Below are positions 1 to 8,251 of a stretch of DNA of 12,475 nt, piece after piece. Source of the DNA: an uncultured Raoultella sp. (GTDB lineage Bacteria > Pseudomonadota > Gammaproteobacteria > Enterobacterales > Enterobacteriaceae); contig CAAEVH010000023.1 of NCBI GenBank assembly GCA_900759445.1, positions 1-12,475 of the forward strand. The letters run 5' to 3'. Every line of letters begins with the position of its first letter. Position 1 is the first letter of the stretch. The notes under the pieces are model-generated. The model worked only from the letters and a program-made list of their open reading frames with translations, made no database searches and was not told the DNA's origin. The position numbers and the translations under genes are program-made.

Positions 1-9
1 CATACCCAA

Positions 10-85
<76 letters not shown>

Positions 86-106
86 AAATTTCTTCTCATC
101 TCCAGT

Positions 107-115
107 TTATCCACA
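107..115 (+). promoter_or_regulatory. DnaA box (exact)
   Basis: The sequence TTATCCACA equals the highest-affinity oriC R1-type DnaA box. It lies 21 bp after the tRNA end and has the same orientation as the next box, 67 bp downstream start to start. Confidence 0.85.
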
Positions 116-173
116 GTGCAAAATCGCACCGGGGATGCTTTCCGCTGTCGTAAGAAAAATACTGTAAACAGAG

Positions 174-182
174 TTATCCACA
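174..182 (+). promoter_or_regulatory. DnaA box (exact)
   Basis: This is a second perfect TTATCCACA, in direct orientation with the box at 107. It lies on the tRNA side of the IHF-like dyad, as expected for a box that an IHF bend would bring near the boxes at 335-355. Confidence 0.85.
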
Positions 183-229
183 GGTTAAACTCTTTCCGCC
201 TGACGTTGAAAAACTTCATTTGTTGAATG

Positions 230-252
230 ATATCAATCTATCTATTTGATAT
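230..252. promoter_or_regulatory. Candidate IHF site in datA-like region
   Basis: ATATCAA (230-236) and TTGATAT (246-252) form a 7-bp inverted repeat around a 9-bp AT-rich spacer. Read on the minus strand, 251-239 fits the IHF consensus WATCAANNNNTTR with one mismatch. The plus-strand half-site at 231 fits less well. IHF binding between DnaA boxes is required for datA function in E. coli, so the location supports the call. IHF sites are degenerate, so a footprint would be needed to settle it. Confidence 0.55.
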
Positions 253-334
253 TTAACAAATAAATTTCATTTCAAAGTGTTAATTCGATCACTTGACGAA
301 CGTCTGCGTGTTGAAACGCAATGTATTTTTGTTT

Positions 335-355
335 TTATTCACAGCCTGTGAATGA
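335..355. promoter_or_regulatory. Inverted pair of DnaA boxes
   Basis: TTATTCACA (335-343, plus strand) exactly fits TTATNCACA. TGTGAATGA (347-355) is the same box on the minus strand with one mismatch (TCATTCACA). Together they make a 17-bp palindrome centred on C345, ending 1 bp before the queG stop codon. No T-run follows it in either direction, so it is unlikely to be a terminator. Confidence 0.7.
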
Positions 356-356
356 A

Positions 357-1496
357 TCAGGCATCCCTCGGCAACCCTTTCTCAATCACCCGGACCAGAC
401 GCTGTTTCTTCGGCAACTGCACTTCAACCACGTTGGCATTGCGCTTGTCGATTTGCTGCGCCACCGCCCACTCAATGTGTTCATCGAGTAGTGGGTGCTC
501 ACCTCGGCGACTTTCCAGCGCCGTCAGATGCGCTTCATCCCAGGGCGCATTGCCCAATGCAACGGCAATATTCCGTAGCCAGCGCAGATGACCGATGCGG
601 CGAATGGCAGAACCCTCCGTCACCTTGAGAAAATGGGCTTCGCTCCACGCAAACAGCTCTACCAGCGGCGGCGCATGCAGCGCTTTACGCGGGCTGAAAT
701 CCGCTTCGTCCGTTAACTGCGAGAAGCGGTTCCACGGGCAAATCAACTGGCAGTCATCGCAGCCGTAAATGCGGTTGCCGATCAGCGGGCGAAACTCCTC
801 GGGAATGGCGCCTTCCAGCTCAATGGTCAGATAGGAGATACAGCGGCGGGCATCCACGGTATAGGGTTCGACAATCGCGCCGGTGGGGCAGATAGTCATG
901 CAGGCCACGCAACGGCCGCACTCTTCCGTCACCGGACTGTCGATGGGGAGCGGAATATCAACGAGCAGTTCGCCGAGGAAAAAGAACGATCCGGCATCGC
1001 GGTTGAGAATCAGCGAGTGCTTGCCGGTCCAGCCAAGTCCGGCTTTTTCCGCCAAAGGGCGCTCCAGAATGGGCGCAGAATCGACAAACGGTCTAAAATT
1101 GAGCGAAGCACACTGTTCCTGAATCATCTCTCCGAGTTTTTTCAGGCGGTTACGCAACAGTTTATGATAATCACGCCCAAGGGCATAACGGCTGACGTAA
1201 CCCAGCGTGGGATCTTTCAGGGTGCGGGCAAAAGCGGCGTTGGCGGGAAGATAGTTCATCCGCACGCTGATCACGCGTAACGTACCGGGCTGAAGCTCAT
1301 GGGGACGGGCGCGCATCATTCCGTGACGCGCCATCCATTCCATCTCGCCGTGGTATTGTTTATCCAGCCATGCCTGCAGTTTAGGTTCGCTGGCGCTGAG
1401 ATCGGTATCGGTAATCCCGACCTGCTGGAACCCCAGTTCAGTGCCCCATTGCTTGATTTGCTGCGCTAACTTATTGAGATCGAGGGGCTGAGACAT
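357..1496 (-). CDS. queG: Epoxyqueuosine reductase QueG
   Basis: QueG catalyses the last step of queuosine synthesis. It reduces epoxyqueuosine to queuosine at the wobble position (34) of GUN-anticodon tRNAs, using cobalamin and two [4Fe-4S] clusters. The 379-aa product has the family's usual length and opens [10 protein letters not shown], like E. coli QueG (former YjeS). A longer reading from 1544 would add 16 residues absent from the family, so I place the start at 1496. Two ferredoxin-type motifs are visible: CGRCVACMTICP (Cys 193, 196, 199, 203) and CDDCQLICP (Cys 246, 249, 253), plus Cys 219. The N-terminal cobalamin-binding half includes FVDSAPILE near residue 137. The gene is convergent with the tRNA and divergent from nnr. 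No strong ribosome binding site precedes the ATG. Confidence 0.97.
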   Translation of the reverse strand: MSQPLDLNKLAQQIKQWGTELGFQQVGITDTDLSASEPKLQAWLDKQYHGEMEWMARHGMMRARPHELQPGTLRVISVRMNYLPANAAFARTLKDPTLGYVSRYALGRDYHKLLRNRLKKLGEMIQEQCASLNFRPFVDSAPILERPLAEKAGLGWTGKHSLILNRDAGSFFFLGELLVDIPLPIDSPVTEECGRCVACMTICPTGAIVEPYTVDARRCISYLTIELEGAIPEEFRPLIGNRIYGCDDCQLICPWNRFSQLTDEADFSPRKALHAPPLVELFAWSEAHFLKVTEGSAIRRIGHLRWLRNIAVALGNAPWDEAHLTALESRRGEHPLLDEHIEWAVAQQIDKRNANVVEVQLPKKQRLVRVIEKGLPRDA

Positions 1497-3045
1497 GATG
1501 GACCATACGATGACGAAAAACCCTGTGAGTATACCACACTTCATCTGGCCTGCAGATGCGCTGCGGCGCGCGGAAAAAGCGGCGGCGGACAGTCTGGGCC
1601 TGACGCTGTTTGAGCTGATGATGCGGGCCGGGGAAGCGGCTTTTCAGCGGGCGCGAGCCGACTACCCTGCCAGCAAGCACTGGCTGATCCTCTGCGGTCA
1701 TGGCAATAACGGTGGTGATGGCTACGTGGTGGCGCGCCTGGCGCAGGCCGACGGCATCGCCGTCACGCTGCTGGCCCTCGAGAGCGAGAAAGCGCTGCCG
1801 GAAGAAGCCAGCGCCGCCCGTGATGCGTGGTTGAACGCCGGTGGAACCATTCACGCCGCAGATATCCCCTGGCCACAGGATATTTCTCTAATTATCGATG
1901 GGCTTCTTGGCACCGGGCTGCATAGCGCTCCGCGGGAGAACATCGCGACCTTAATCCAGTGTGCGAATGCGCATCCTGCGCCGGTTGTGGCGCTGGATAT
2001 TCCCTCGGGACTCAATGCGCAAACCGGGAGCACCCCTGGGGCGGTGATAGATGCGGCCTGCACGATCACGTTTATTGGCCTCAAGCCCGGGCTGCTGACG
2101 GGCAAAGCCCGGGATGTGGTTGGCCGCCTGTACTACCACGCGCTGGGACTCGAAAGTTGGTTGGCTGCGCAGACGGTGCCGCTGCGGCGTTTCGATGCGT
2201 CACAGCTGGCCGACTGGCTCCCTCCAAGACGTCCGACATCGCATAAAGGCGATCACGGTAAGCTGGTGATTATTGGTGGCGATCGCGGTACCGCTGGCGC
2301 TATCCGCATGGCCGGTGAAGCGGCGTTACGGGCGGGGGCGGGTTTGGTGCGAGTGCTCACTCACAAAGAAAACATTGCCCCTATCGTCGCCGCCAGGCCT
2401 GAATTAATGGTCCACGAGCTGACGACGCAGAGTGTTGATGACAGCCTGCAGTGGGCCGATGTGGTGGCGATTGGCCCCGGCCTTGGACAAAACGAATGGG
2501 GAGCCCAGGCGCTGCGTCAGGTGTGGGATTGCCGCAAGCCGATGGTATGGGATGCGGATGCGTTGAACCTGCTGGCAATCAATCCCGATAAACGTCACAA
2601 TCGTGTGCTGACGCCGCACCCCGGTGAAGCCGCCCGTCTGCTGAACTGTAACGTGGCAGAAATTGAAAGCGATCGCTTACTTTCTGCGCAACGTCTGGTA
2701 AAACGTTACGGAGGCGTGGTCGTGCTGAAAGGCGCGGGCACGGTGGTGGCCAGCGAAGCAGGCGAGATGGGCATTATCGATGCCGGCAATGCCGGGATGG
2801 CCAGCGGCGGAATGGGCGATGTGCTGACCGGTATTATCGCCGCACTGTCAGGACAACGGCTGACGCCGTATGATGCTGCCTGCGCCGGCTGCGTGGCGCA
2901 TGGCGAAGCCGCTGACCGACTGGCTGCCCGCTATGGCAGCCGCGGGATGCTGGCGACCGATCTCTTTTCCACGCTCAGGCGTGTTGTTAACCCGGATGTG
3001 ATTGACCTGAACCATGATGAACCGAGTGATTCCTTTAGCCGATGA
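1495..3045 (+). CDS. nnr: Bifunctional NAD(P)H-hydrate epimerase / ADP-dependent NAD(P)H-hydrate dehydratase
   Basis: Nnr (former YjeF) repairs NADH and NADPH that have become hydrated. The N-terminal domain interconverts the R and S epimers; the C-terminal domain dehydrates the S form using ADP. The 516-aa protein covers both domains. The YjeF_N part (about 1-225) has [10 protein letters not shown] at 68-77 and LDIPSG at 167-172. The carbohydrate-kinase-like part (about 235-505) has [20 protein letters not shown] at 262-281, GPGLG at 327-331, HPGEAARLL at 375-383 and [12 protein letters not shown] at 431-442. The start at 1495 follows AGGGG at 1483-1487 with 7-nt spacing and aligns with the E. 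coli N-terminus; ATG at 1498 is an alternative. The start overlaps the divergent queG start, and the 3' end overlaps tsaE by 32 bp, implying coupled translation. Confidence 0.96.
   Translation: MMDHTMTKNPVSIPHFIWPADALRRAEKAAADSLGLTLFELMMRAGEAAFQRARADYPASKHWLILCGHGNNGGDGYVVARLAQADGIAVTLLALESEKALPEEASAARDAWLNAGGTIHAADIPWPQDISLIIDGLLGTGLHSAPRENIATLIQCANAHPAPVVALDIPSGLNAQTGSTPGAVIDAACTITFIGLKPGLLTGKARDVVGRLYYHALGLESWLAAQTVPLRRFDASQLADWLPPRRPTSHKGDHGKLVIIGGDRGTAGAIRMAGEAALRAGAGLVRVLTHKENIAPIVAARPELMVHELTTQSVDDSLQWADVVAIGPGLGQNEWGAQALRQVWDCRKPMVWDADALNLLAINPDKRHNRVLTPHPGEAARLLNCNVAEIESDRLLSAQRLVKRYGGVVVLKGAGTVVASEAGEMGIIDAGNAGMASGGMGDVLTGIIAALSGQRLTPYDAACAGCVAHGEAADRLAARYGSRGMLATDLFSTLRRVVNPDVIDLNHDEPSDSFSR
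1528..1536 (-). promoter_or_regulatory. Candidate extended -10 promoter for queG
   Basis: On the minus strand TGGTATACT reads as an extended -10 (TGn followed by TATACT, 1533-1528). No good -35 is seen at the usual distance. Initiation near 1521 would leave a leader of about 25 nt before the queG ATG. The element lies inside the first codons of nnr, so the two divergent genes would share this DNA. It was found by eye only. Confidence 0.4.
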
Positions 3046-3472
3046 GCAGGCAACTTTAGACCTTGGTGACCGTATTGCGCAGGCCTGTACTGGCGCGACG
3101 GTCATCTATCTGTATGGCGATTTAGGGGCGGGGAAAACGACCTTCAGCCGCGGCTTTTTACACGCGCTCGGCCATCGCGGGAATGTCAAAAGCCCGACCT
3201 ATACGCTGGTGGAGCCCTATACGCTCGATCATCTGATGGTGTACCACTTTGACCTGTATCGTCTGGCGGACCCTGAAGAGCTCGAGTTTATGGGGATCCG
3301 TGATTATTTTGCTAACGATGCCATCTGCCTGGTGGAGTGGCCTCAACAAGGTGCGGGTGTATTGCCTGAGCCGGATGTCGAAATCCATCTTGCATATCAG
3401 GCACAAGGGCGTGAGGCGCGCGTTACGGCGGTCTCTGCATTGGGTGAGTCTATATTGACGCGTTTAGCCTGA
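3014..3472 (+). CDS. tsaE: tRNA t6A biosynthesis ATPase TsaE
   Basis: TsaE (YjeE family) is the small P-loop ATPase of the TsaB-TsaC-TsaD-TsaE set that makes threonylcarbamoyladenosine at A37 of ANN-decoding tRNAs. It acts with the TsaB-TsaD dimer in the cytoplasm and is essential in E. coli. The 152-aa product matches the usual length of about 153. It has Walker [10 protein letters not shown] at 35-43, the switch-like SPTYTL at 60-65, HFDLYRL around Asp80 and the conserved VEW at 107-109. The start is MMNRVIPL, as in E. coli, and lies inside the nnr 3' end with a 32-bp overlap. The next gene, amiB, follows after 11 bp. Confidence 0.97.
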   Translation: MMNRVIPLADEQATLDLGDRIAQACTGATVIYLYGDLGAGKTTFSRGFLHALGHRGNVKSPTYTLVEPYTLDHLMVYHFDLYRLADPEELEFMGIRDYFANDAICLVEWPQQGAGVLPEPDVEIHLAYQAQGREARVTAVSALGESILTRLA

Positions 3473-3483
3473 AGGATAACGGG

Positions 3484-4815
3484 ATGATCTATCGCATAAC
3501 CAGTTGGCTGGCCGCGACGCTGATGCTGTTTAGCATTCAGGCCACTGCGGCAAGTTTATCCGATATCCAGGTTGCAAATGGAGATCAGCAGGCCCGTATT
3601 ACGATTAGCTTTATCGGCGATCCCGAATATTCGTTCACTCCACAGGGCAAGCGTACCGTGGCGCTGGATATTAAGCAGAGCGGCGCGCTTCAGGGGCTAC
3701 CGCTGCTGTTCAGCGGCAACAATCTGGTGAAAAGCATTCGGGCGGGAACGCCGCAGGATACCCAGACTCTGCGACTGCTGGTGGATCTGACGGAAGATGG
3801 TAAAACGCGCGCGGTGAAGCAGCAAAATGGCTCAAACTACACCGTGGTTTTCACCATTAATGCCGATGCTCCGCCGCCTCCACCGCCGCCGGTGGTAGCC
3901 AAACGGGTAGAAGCCCCTGTCGTGCAGCCTGTACGCCCGGCTGAGCCCGCACGGAATCCGTTCAAATCGTCCGGTAGCGAACGACAAACGGCGATGACCA
4001 GCAGCCAGAGCGTGACGCGCCCGGTAAGCCGTGCGGTGGCGTCGGATGATAAGGTGATTATCGCCATTGATGCCGGTCACGGTGGACAGGATCCTGGCGC
4101 GATTGGACCGAACGGCACCAAAGAGAAGAATGTCACGATTGCCATCGCTCGCAAACTGCGCGCGCTGTTAAATGCCGATCCGCTATTCAAGCCAGTGTTG
4201 ACCCGCGATGGGGATTACTTTATTTCGGTGATGGGGCGTTCGGACGTGGCGCGTAAGCAGAATGCTAACTTCCTGGTGTCCATTCACGCCGATGCGGCAC
4301 CGAATCGCGATGCCACCGGCGCGTCGGTATGGGTGCTGTCCAACCGTCGTGCGAACAGTGAGATGGCGGGCTGGCTCGAGCAGCATGAGAAGCAGTCTGA
4401 ACTGCTGGGCGGCGCGGGCGATGTGCTGGCGAACAGCCAGTCGGACCCTTACCTGAGCCAGGCGGTGCTGGATTTACAGTTCGGTCATTCACAGCGCGTT
4501 GGCTATGATGTGGCGACAAACGTATTGAGCCAGCTGCAGCGGGTGGGCGATCTGCACAAACGCCGCCCTGAGCATGCCAGCCTTGGCGTATTGCGCTCGC
4601 CGGATATTCCGTCGATCCTGGTGGAAACCGGCTTTATCAGCAACACCGGAGAAGAGCGCCTGTTAGGCAGCGACAATTATCAGCAGCAGATTGCCGAAGC
4701 CATTTATAACGGCCTGCGTAACTACTTTATGCAACATCCGCTTCAGTCGGCACCGCGCGGAGAGACCGCCCAAACCGCCAGCGCCACTTCGCCTGGCAGG
4801 ACGTTGATCAATTAA
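3484..4815 (+). CDS. amiB: N-acetylmuramoyl-L-alanine amidase AmiB
   Basis: AmiB is a periplasmic zinc amidase that cuts septal peptidoglycan so that daughter cells can part; it is switched on by the LytM-family activator EnvC. The 443 residues comprise a signal peptide (about 1-22, likely cut after IQATA), an AMIN septal-targeting domain (about 24-125), a proline-rich linker with seven consecutive prolines (130-136) and an Amidase_3 domain (about 190-415). Zinc and catalytic residues are visible as H199 in DAGHGG, E214 in KEKNVT, H268 in SIHAD and E381 in VETGF. The insert at about 295-345 corresponds to the autoinhibitory helix of AmiA/B/C. The ribosome site AAGGA (3472-3476) overlaps the tsaE stop. 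mutL follows after 10 bp. Confidence 0.97.
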   Translation: MIYRITSWLAATLMLFSIQATAASLSDIQVANGDQQARITISFIGDPEYSFTPQGKRTVALDIKQSGALQGLPLLFSGNNLVKSIRAGTPQDTQTLRLLVDLTEDGKTRAVKQQNGSNYTVVFTINADAPPPPPPPVVAKRVEAPVVQPVRPAEPARNPFKSSGSERQTAMTSSQSVTRPVSRAVASDDKVIIAIDAGHGGQDPGAIGPNGTKEKNVTIAIARKLRALLNADPLFKPVLTRDGDYFISVMGRSDVARKQNANFLVSIHADAAPNRDATGASVWVLSNRRANSEMAGWLEQHEKQSELLGGAGDVLANSQSDPYLSQAVLDLQFGHSQRVGYDVATNVLSQLQRVGDLHKRRPEHASLGVLRSPDIPSILVETGFISNTGEERLLGSDNYQQQIAEAIYNGLRNYFMQHPLQSAPRGETAQTASATSPGRTLIN

Positions 4816-4825
4816 GGAGTCAGTC

Positions 4826-6691
4826 ATGCCGATTCAGGTTCTACCGCCGCAGCTCGCCAACCAGATTGCCGCAGGTGAGGTGGTGGAACGTCCGGCGTCG
4901 GTGGTGAAGGAGCTGGTAGAAAACAGTCTCGACGCTGGCGCGACGCGAATTGATATTGATATCGAGCGCGGCGGCGCAAAGCTTATCCGCATTCGCGATA
5001 ACGGCTGCGGGATCAAAAAGGACGAGCTGGCGCTGGCGCTGGCCCGTCATGCCACCAGTAAAATTGCCACGCTCGACGACCTGGAAGCGATTATCAGCCT
5101 CGGTTTTCGTGGCGAGGCGCTGGCCAGTATCAGCTCGGTTGCCCGACTGACGCTGACTTCCCGCACTGCGGAACAGCAGGAGGCCTGGCAGGCCTACGCC
5201 GAAGGGCGCGATCAGGAGGTGACCGTCAAACCGGCGGCGCATCCGGTTGGGACCACGCTGGAAGTGCTGGATCTGTTTTACAACACCCCGGCGCGGCGCA
5301 AGTTTATGCGTACCGAAAAGACCGAGTTTGGCCACATCGATGAAATCGTCAGACGCATTGCGCTGGCGCGTTTTGACGTCACCATCAACCTCAGCCATAA
5401 CGGCAAAGCGGTGCGCCAGTATCGTGCGGTGCCTGAGGGCGGCCAGCGCGAACGGCGGCTGGGCGCGATCTGCGGCATGCCGTTTCTCGAACATGCCCTG
5501 GCGATCGAGTGGCAGCATGGCGATCTGACCCTGCGCGGCTGGGTGGCCGATCCTTTACATACCAACCCGACGCTGGCGGAAATTCAGTATTGCTACGTCA
5601 ATGGTCGCATGATGCGCGATCGTTTAATTAATCATGCGATTCGTCAGGCCTGCGAAGATAAGCTGGGAGCCGACCAGCAGCCGGCATTTGTGCTTTATCT
5701 GGAGATCGATCCGCACCAGGTGGATGTCAACGTCCACCCGGCGAAGCATGAAGTCCGTTTCCACCAGTCGCGTCTGGTGCATGACTTTATCTATCAGGGC
5801 GTATTGAGCGTGCTCCAGCAGCAGCTTAACGCCCCGCTGGCAGAAGAACACGAAGCTGAGCCGCTGCGCCCGACGGTTCCGGAAAACCGGGTGGCGGCGG
5901 GCGGCAACCACTTTGCCCAGCCGGCGGCTGCTCGTGAGCCCGCGGCACCGCGCTATAGTAGCGAGGCGCCGCGCCCGTCTCCGGGAGCCGCTGCTGCGGG
6001 CGCGGCCAGCTGGCCGCATGCGCAGCCCGGCTATCAGAAACAGCAGGGGGCGCTCTATCGCCAGCTGCTGGAAACACCGGCGGTGGAACGCAAAAGCAGC
6101 GCACCGGCACCTGCAGCGGAGGGGCTATCCGGGCACAGCCAAAGCTTTGGCCGCGTACTGACTATCGTTGCTGGTGATTGCGCGCTGCTGGAGCGAGACG
6201 GCAAGCTGGCGCTGCTGTCGTTGCCGGTTGCCGAACGCTGGCTGCGGCAGGCGCAGCTGACGCCGGAGGTAGAGCCGGTGTGCGCTCAGCCGCTGCTGAT
6301 CCCGCTGCGGCTGAAAGCGTCCGCTGCGGAGAAAGCGGCGCTGGATAAAGCGCAGTCGGCGCTGGCGTTACTGGGTATCGATCTGCAGTCTGACGCGCAA
6401 CATTTAACGGTTCGCGCCGTGCCTTTACCCTTAAGACAACAAAATTTACAAATCTTGATTCCTGAACTGATAGGCTACCTGGCGCAGCAAAAGGCATTCG
6501 ACGTCGGCAACATCGCGCAGTGGATCGCGCGTAATCTGGCGAGCGAACATGCGCAGTGGAATATGGCGCAGGCGATTACCGTGCTGGCCGACGTTGAACG
6601 TTTGTGCCCGCAGCTGGTAAAAGCCCCGCCGGGTGGTCTGTTACAACCTGTTGATTTACATTCGGCGATGACTGCCCTGAAAGATGAGTGA
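4826..6691 (+). CDS. mutL: DNA mismatch repair protein MutL
   Basis: MutL is the ATP-driven matchmaker that links mismatch-bound MutS to the nicking enzyme MutH and the helicase UvrD. The N-terminal GHKL ATPase domain (about 1-333) has [11 protein letters not shown] (Glu29, Asn33), DNGCGI at 58-63, ATSKI at 76-80, LGFRGEAL at 92-99 and NTPARRKF at 153-160. An Ala/Pro-rich linker (about 335-437) leads to the C-terminal dimerisation domain. The DQHA-type endonuclease motif of MutH-less species is absent, as expected for an enterobacterial MutL. The protein has 621 residues against 615 in E. coli, the excess lying in the linker. AGGAG at 4815-4819 precedes the ATG. The 3' end overlaps miaA by 8 bp (ATGAGTGA). 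Confidence 0.98.
   Translation: MPIQVLPPQLANQIAAGEVVERPASVVKELVENSLDAGATRIDIDIERGGAKLIRIRDNGCGIKKDELALALARHATSKIATLDDLEAIISLGFRGEALASISSVARLTLTSRTAEQQEAWQAYAEGRDQEVTVKPAAHPVGTTLEVLDLFYNTPARRKFMRTEKTEFGHIDEIVRRIALARFDVTINLSHNGKAVRQYRAVPEGGQRERRLGAICGMPFLEHALAIEWQHGDLTLRGWVADPLHTNPTLAEIQYCYVNGRMMRDRLINHAIRQACEDKLGADQQPAFVLYLEIDPHQVDVNVHPAKHEVRFHQSRLVHDFIYQGVLSVLQQQLNAPLAEEHEAEPLRPTVPENRVAAGGNHFAQPAAAREPAAPRYSSEAPRPSPGAAAAGAASWPHAQPGYQKQQGALYRQLLETPAVERKSSAPAPAAEGLSGHSQSFGRVLTIVAGDCALLERDGKLALLSLPVAERWLRQAQLTPEVEPVCAQPLLIPLRLKASAAEKAALDKAQSALALLGIDLQSDAQHLTVRAVPLPLRQQNLQILIPELIGYLAQQKAFDVGNIAQWIARNLASEHAQWNMAQAITVLADVERLCPQLVKAPPGGLLQPVDLHSAMTALKDE
6415..6475 (+). promoter_or_regulatory. AT-rich patch in mutL, candidate miaA promoter region
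   Basis: The otherwise GC-rich mutL contains a short AT-rich run with clustered rare codons (TTA three times, AGA, ATA) while encoding a conserved peptide, [10 protein letters not shown]. In E. coli, miaA promoters lie inside the distal part of mutL. Possible -35-like elements are TTTACA at 6445-6450 and CTTGAT at 6454-6459, but no -10 at correct spacing stands out. The role is inferred from composition and the E. coli precedent. Confidence 0.35.
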
Positions 6692-7634
6692 TACCACCAC
6701 GGCGAGCCTGCCTAAGGCAATATTTTTAATGGGCCCGACGGCCTCCGGTAAAACCGCCCTGGCGATTGCTTTGCGTAAAATTTTACCGGTAGAGTTGATT
6801 AGTGTTGATTCCGCCCTTATCTATCGAGGAATGGATATTGGCACTGCCAAGCCAGATGCCGCGGAGCTGAGCGCTGCGCCGCATCGGCTGCTGGACATTC
6901 GCGATCCGGCAGAGGCTTATTCCGCGGCGGATTTTCGCCGCGATGCGCTGGCTGAAATGGCGGAGATCGTCGCAGCCGGGCGTATTCCGCTACTGGTTGG
7001 CGGAACGATGTTGTATTTCAAAGCGTTGCTGGAAGGATTGTCGCCGTTACCGTCGGCGGATCCACAGGTCAGGGCTAAAATTGAGCAGCAGGCAGCAGAG
7101 CAGGGGTGGCACGCATTGCACCGGCAGCTACAGGAGATCGATCCCGTTGCCGCCGCGCGTATTCATCCAAATGATCCGCAAAGACTTTCCCGGGCACTGG
7201 AAGTTTTTTTCATTTCGGGTAAAACTTTAACGGAACTGACGCAAACGTCAGGAGACGCTCTGCCGTACCAGGTGCATCAGTTCGCCATCGCCCCGGCGAG
7301 CCGTGAACTGCTCCATCAACGCATAGAGCAGCGTTTTCATCAGATGTTGGCTTCGGGTTTTGAAGCAGAAGTACGGGCGCTTTTTGCCCGCGGAGATTTG
7401 CATACGGATATGCCTTCCATTCGTTGTGTCGGATACCGCCAGATGTGGTCATATCTTGATGGCGAGATCCCGTATGATGAAATGGTTTATCGAGGTGTTT
7501 GCGCCACGAGACAGTTAGCGAAACGTCAGATTACCTGGTTACGCGGCTGGGAAGATATTCACTGGTTAGATAGTGAACATCCTGAACAGGCGCTCAACAA
7601 AGTATTACAGGTAGTTGGTGCGAGCCAGGACTGA
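6684..7634 (+). CDS. miaA: tRNA dimethylallyltransferase MiaA
   Basis: MiaA transfers the dimethylallyl group of DMAPP to N6 of A37 in tRNAs that read UNN codons, the first step toward ms2i6A. The 316-aa length equals E. coli MiaA. The P-loop GPTASGKT is at 17-24. The substrate-binding segment [18 protein letters not shown] is at 40-57, with Asp42 the likely catalytic residue. [14 protein letters not shown] is at 106-119. The C-terminal half has RCVGYRQMW and [16 protein letters not shown], which contact the tRNA anticodon loop in the family. The ATG overlaps the mutL stop (ATGAGTGA), so the two are probably translationally coupled. hfq follows after 92 bp. Confidence 0.98.
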   Translation: MSDTTTASLPKAIFLMGPTASGKTALAIALRKILPVELISVDSALIYRGMDIGTAKPDAAELSAAPHRLLDIRDPAEAYSAADFRRDALAEMAEIVAAGRIPLLVGGTMLYFKALLEGLSPLPSADPQVRAKIEQQAAEQGWHALHRQLQEIDPVAAARIHPNDPQRLSRALEVFFISGKTLTELTQTSGDALPYQVHQFAIAPASRELLHQRIEQRFHQMLASGFEAEVRALFARGDLHTDMPSIRCVGYRQMWSYLDGEIPYDEMVYRGVCATRQLAKRQITWLRGWEDIHWLDSEHPEQALNKVLQVVGASQD

Positions 7635-8035
<401 letters not shown>

Positions 8036-8069
8036 GGTTGATGCTGTTTTTCCATGCCGGGGAGCCAGG

Positions 8070-8251
8070 TTTATTCGATGCGTTTCAGGTTGCAGAAAGG
8101 CGGCGCGTAGTGACTCCCCAGCCATTTGCGTAAGTAAATGACTGGGGTGAATAACAAATTTGCCAGGGGCAGATTTGAACGACGCGTGTGGCGGCCCGGC
8201 CAGAGTCGGGCAAGAAAGCCAACGTCCATGCGGCCTGAAAGACAACGGGTA
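8070..8251. repeat. ERIC (intergenic repeat unit) element with internal extra segment
   Basis: The core resembles the enterobacterial repetitive intergenic consensus. GTTGCAG and AAGGCGGC (8089-8105) lead to GTGACTCCCCAG (8110-8121), then TAAGTAAATGACTGGGGTGA (8131-8150), which differs from the consensus by one base over that run. GCCAACG (8218-8224), TGAA (8236-8239) and ACGGGTA (8245-8251) match the distal arm. The central stem pairs CCCCAG (8116-8121) and CATTT (8123-8127) with AAATG (8136-8140) and CTGGGG (8142-8147), with one mismatch. The element spans about 182 bp instead of about 127, because the right arm carries about 58 bp extra. The left end is degenerate, so 8070 is approximate. 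It fills most of the hfq-hflX gap and should be transcribed with both genes. Confidence 0.85.
8154..8212. repeat. Extra segment inside the ERIC right arm
   Basis: Between GGGGTGA and GCCAACG the ERIC consensus has only about 10 bp, whereas here there are about 67 bp. The added DNA holds a near-perfect 10-bp hairpin, CAAATTTGCC (8155-8164) and GGCAGATTTG (8168-8177) around loop AGG. A second short stem pairs GCCCG (8194-8198) with CGGGC (8207-8211). Both would be present in the transcript. From memory, ERIC copies with internal insertions of similar size exist in enterobacteria; whether this is the same one needs a search. Its ends are uncertain by a few bases. Confidence 0.6.

Larger units (their letters stand above)
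86..356. other. datA: datA-like DnaA-binding locus between tRNA-Gly and queG
   Basis: This 271-bp AT-rich segment has no credible gene and lies between convergent tRNA-Gly and queG. It contains exact matches to the DnaA box TTATNCACA at 107-115, 174-182 and 335-343. An inverted copy with one mismatch is at 347-355. An IHF-like dyad at 230-252 lies between the second and third boxes. In E. coli the datA locus sits at this place; it binds many DnaA molecules and, with IHF bound, stimulates hydrolysis of DnaA-bound ATP, preventing untimely initiation at oriC. Box content, the IHF site and synteny all agree. The exact functional limits, including any part reaching into queG, cannot be set by eye. 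Confidence 0.82.

Noticed and set aside
116..129. GTGC-AAAATC-GCAC hairpin after tRNA-Gly
   Set aside because: A 4-bp stem without a T-tract is too weak for an intrinsic terminator.
337..353. Palindrome as a terminator for queG or the tRNA
   Set aside because: It has no T-run downstream on either strand, and folded as RNA the stem is only about 6 bp. Its halves are better explained as DnaA boxes.
1497..1544. N-terminal extension of queG by 16 residues
   Set aside because: The extra hydrophobic residues are absent from QueG orthologues, and the extension would run through the candidate queG promoter. The start at 1496 matches the family.
4841..5518. Open frame of 225 codons opposite mutL
   Set aside because: It lies fully antisense to the conserved MutL ATPase domain. 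Its Arg/Ala-rich composition comes from GC-rich codons, and no known family or ribosome site is recognised.
8051..8150. REP/BIME element between hfq and hflX
   Set aside because: The sequence lacks the REP core, while the central and flanking blocks match ERIC instead.
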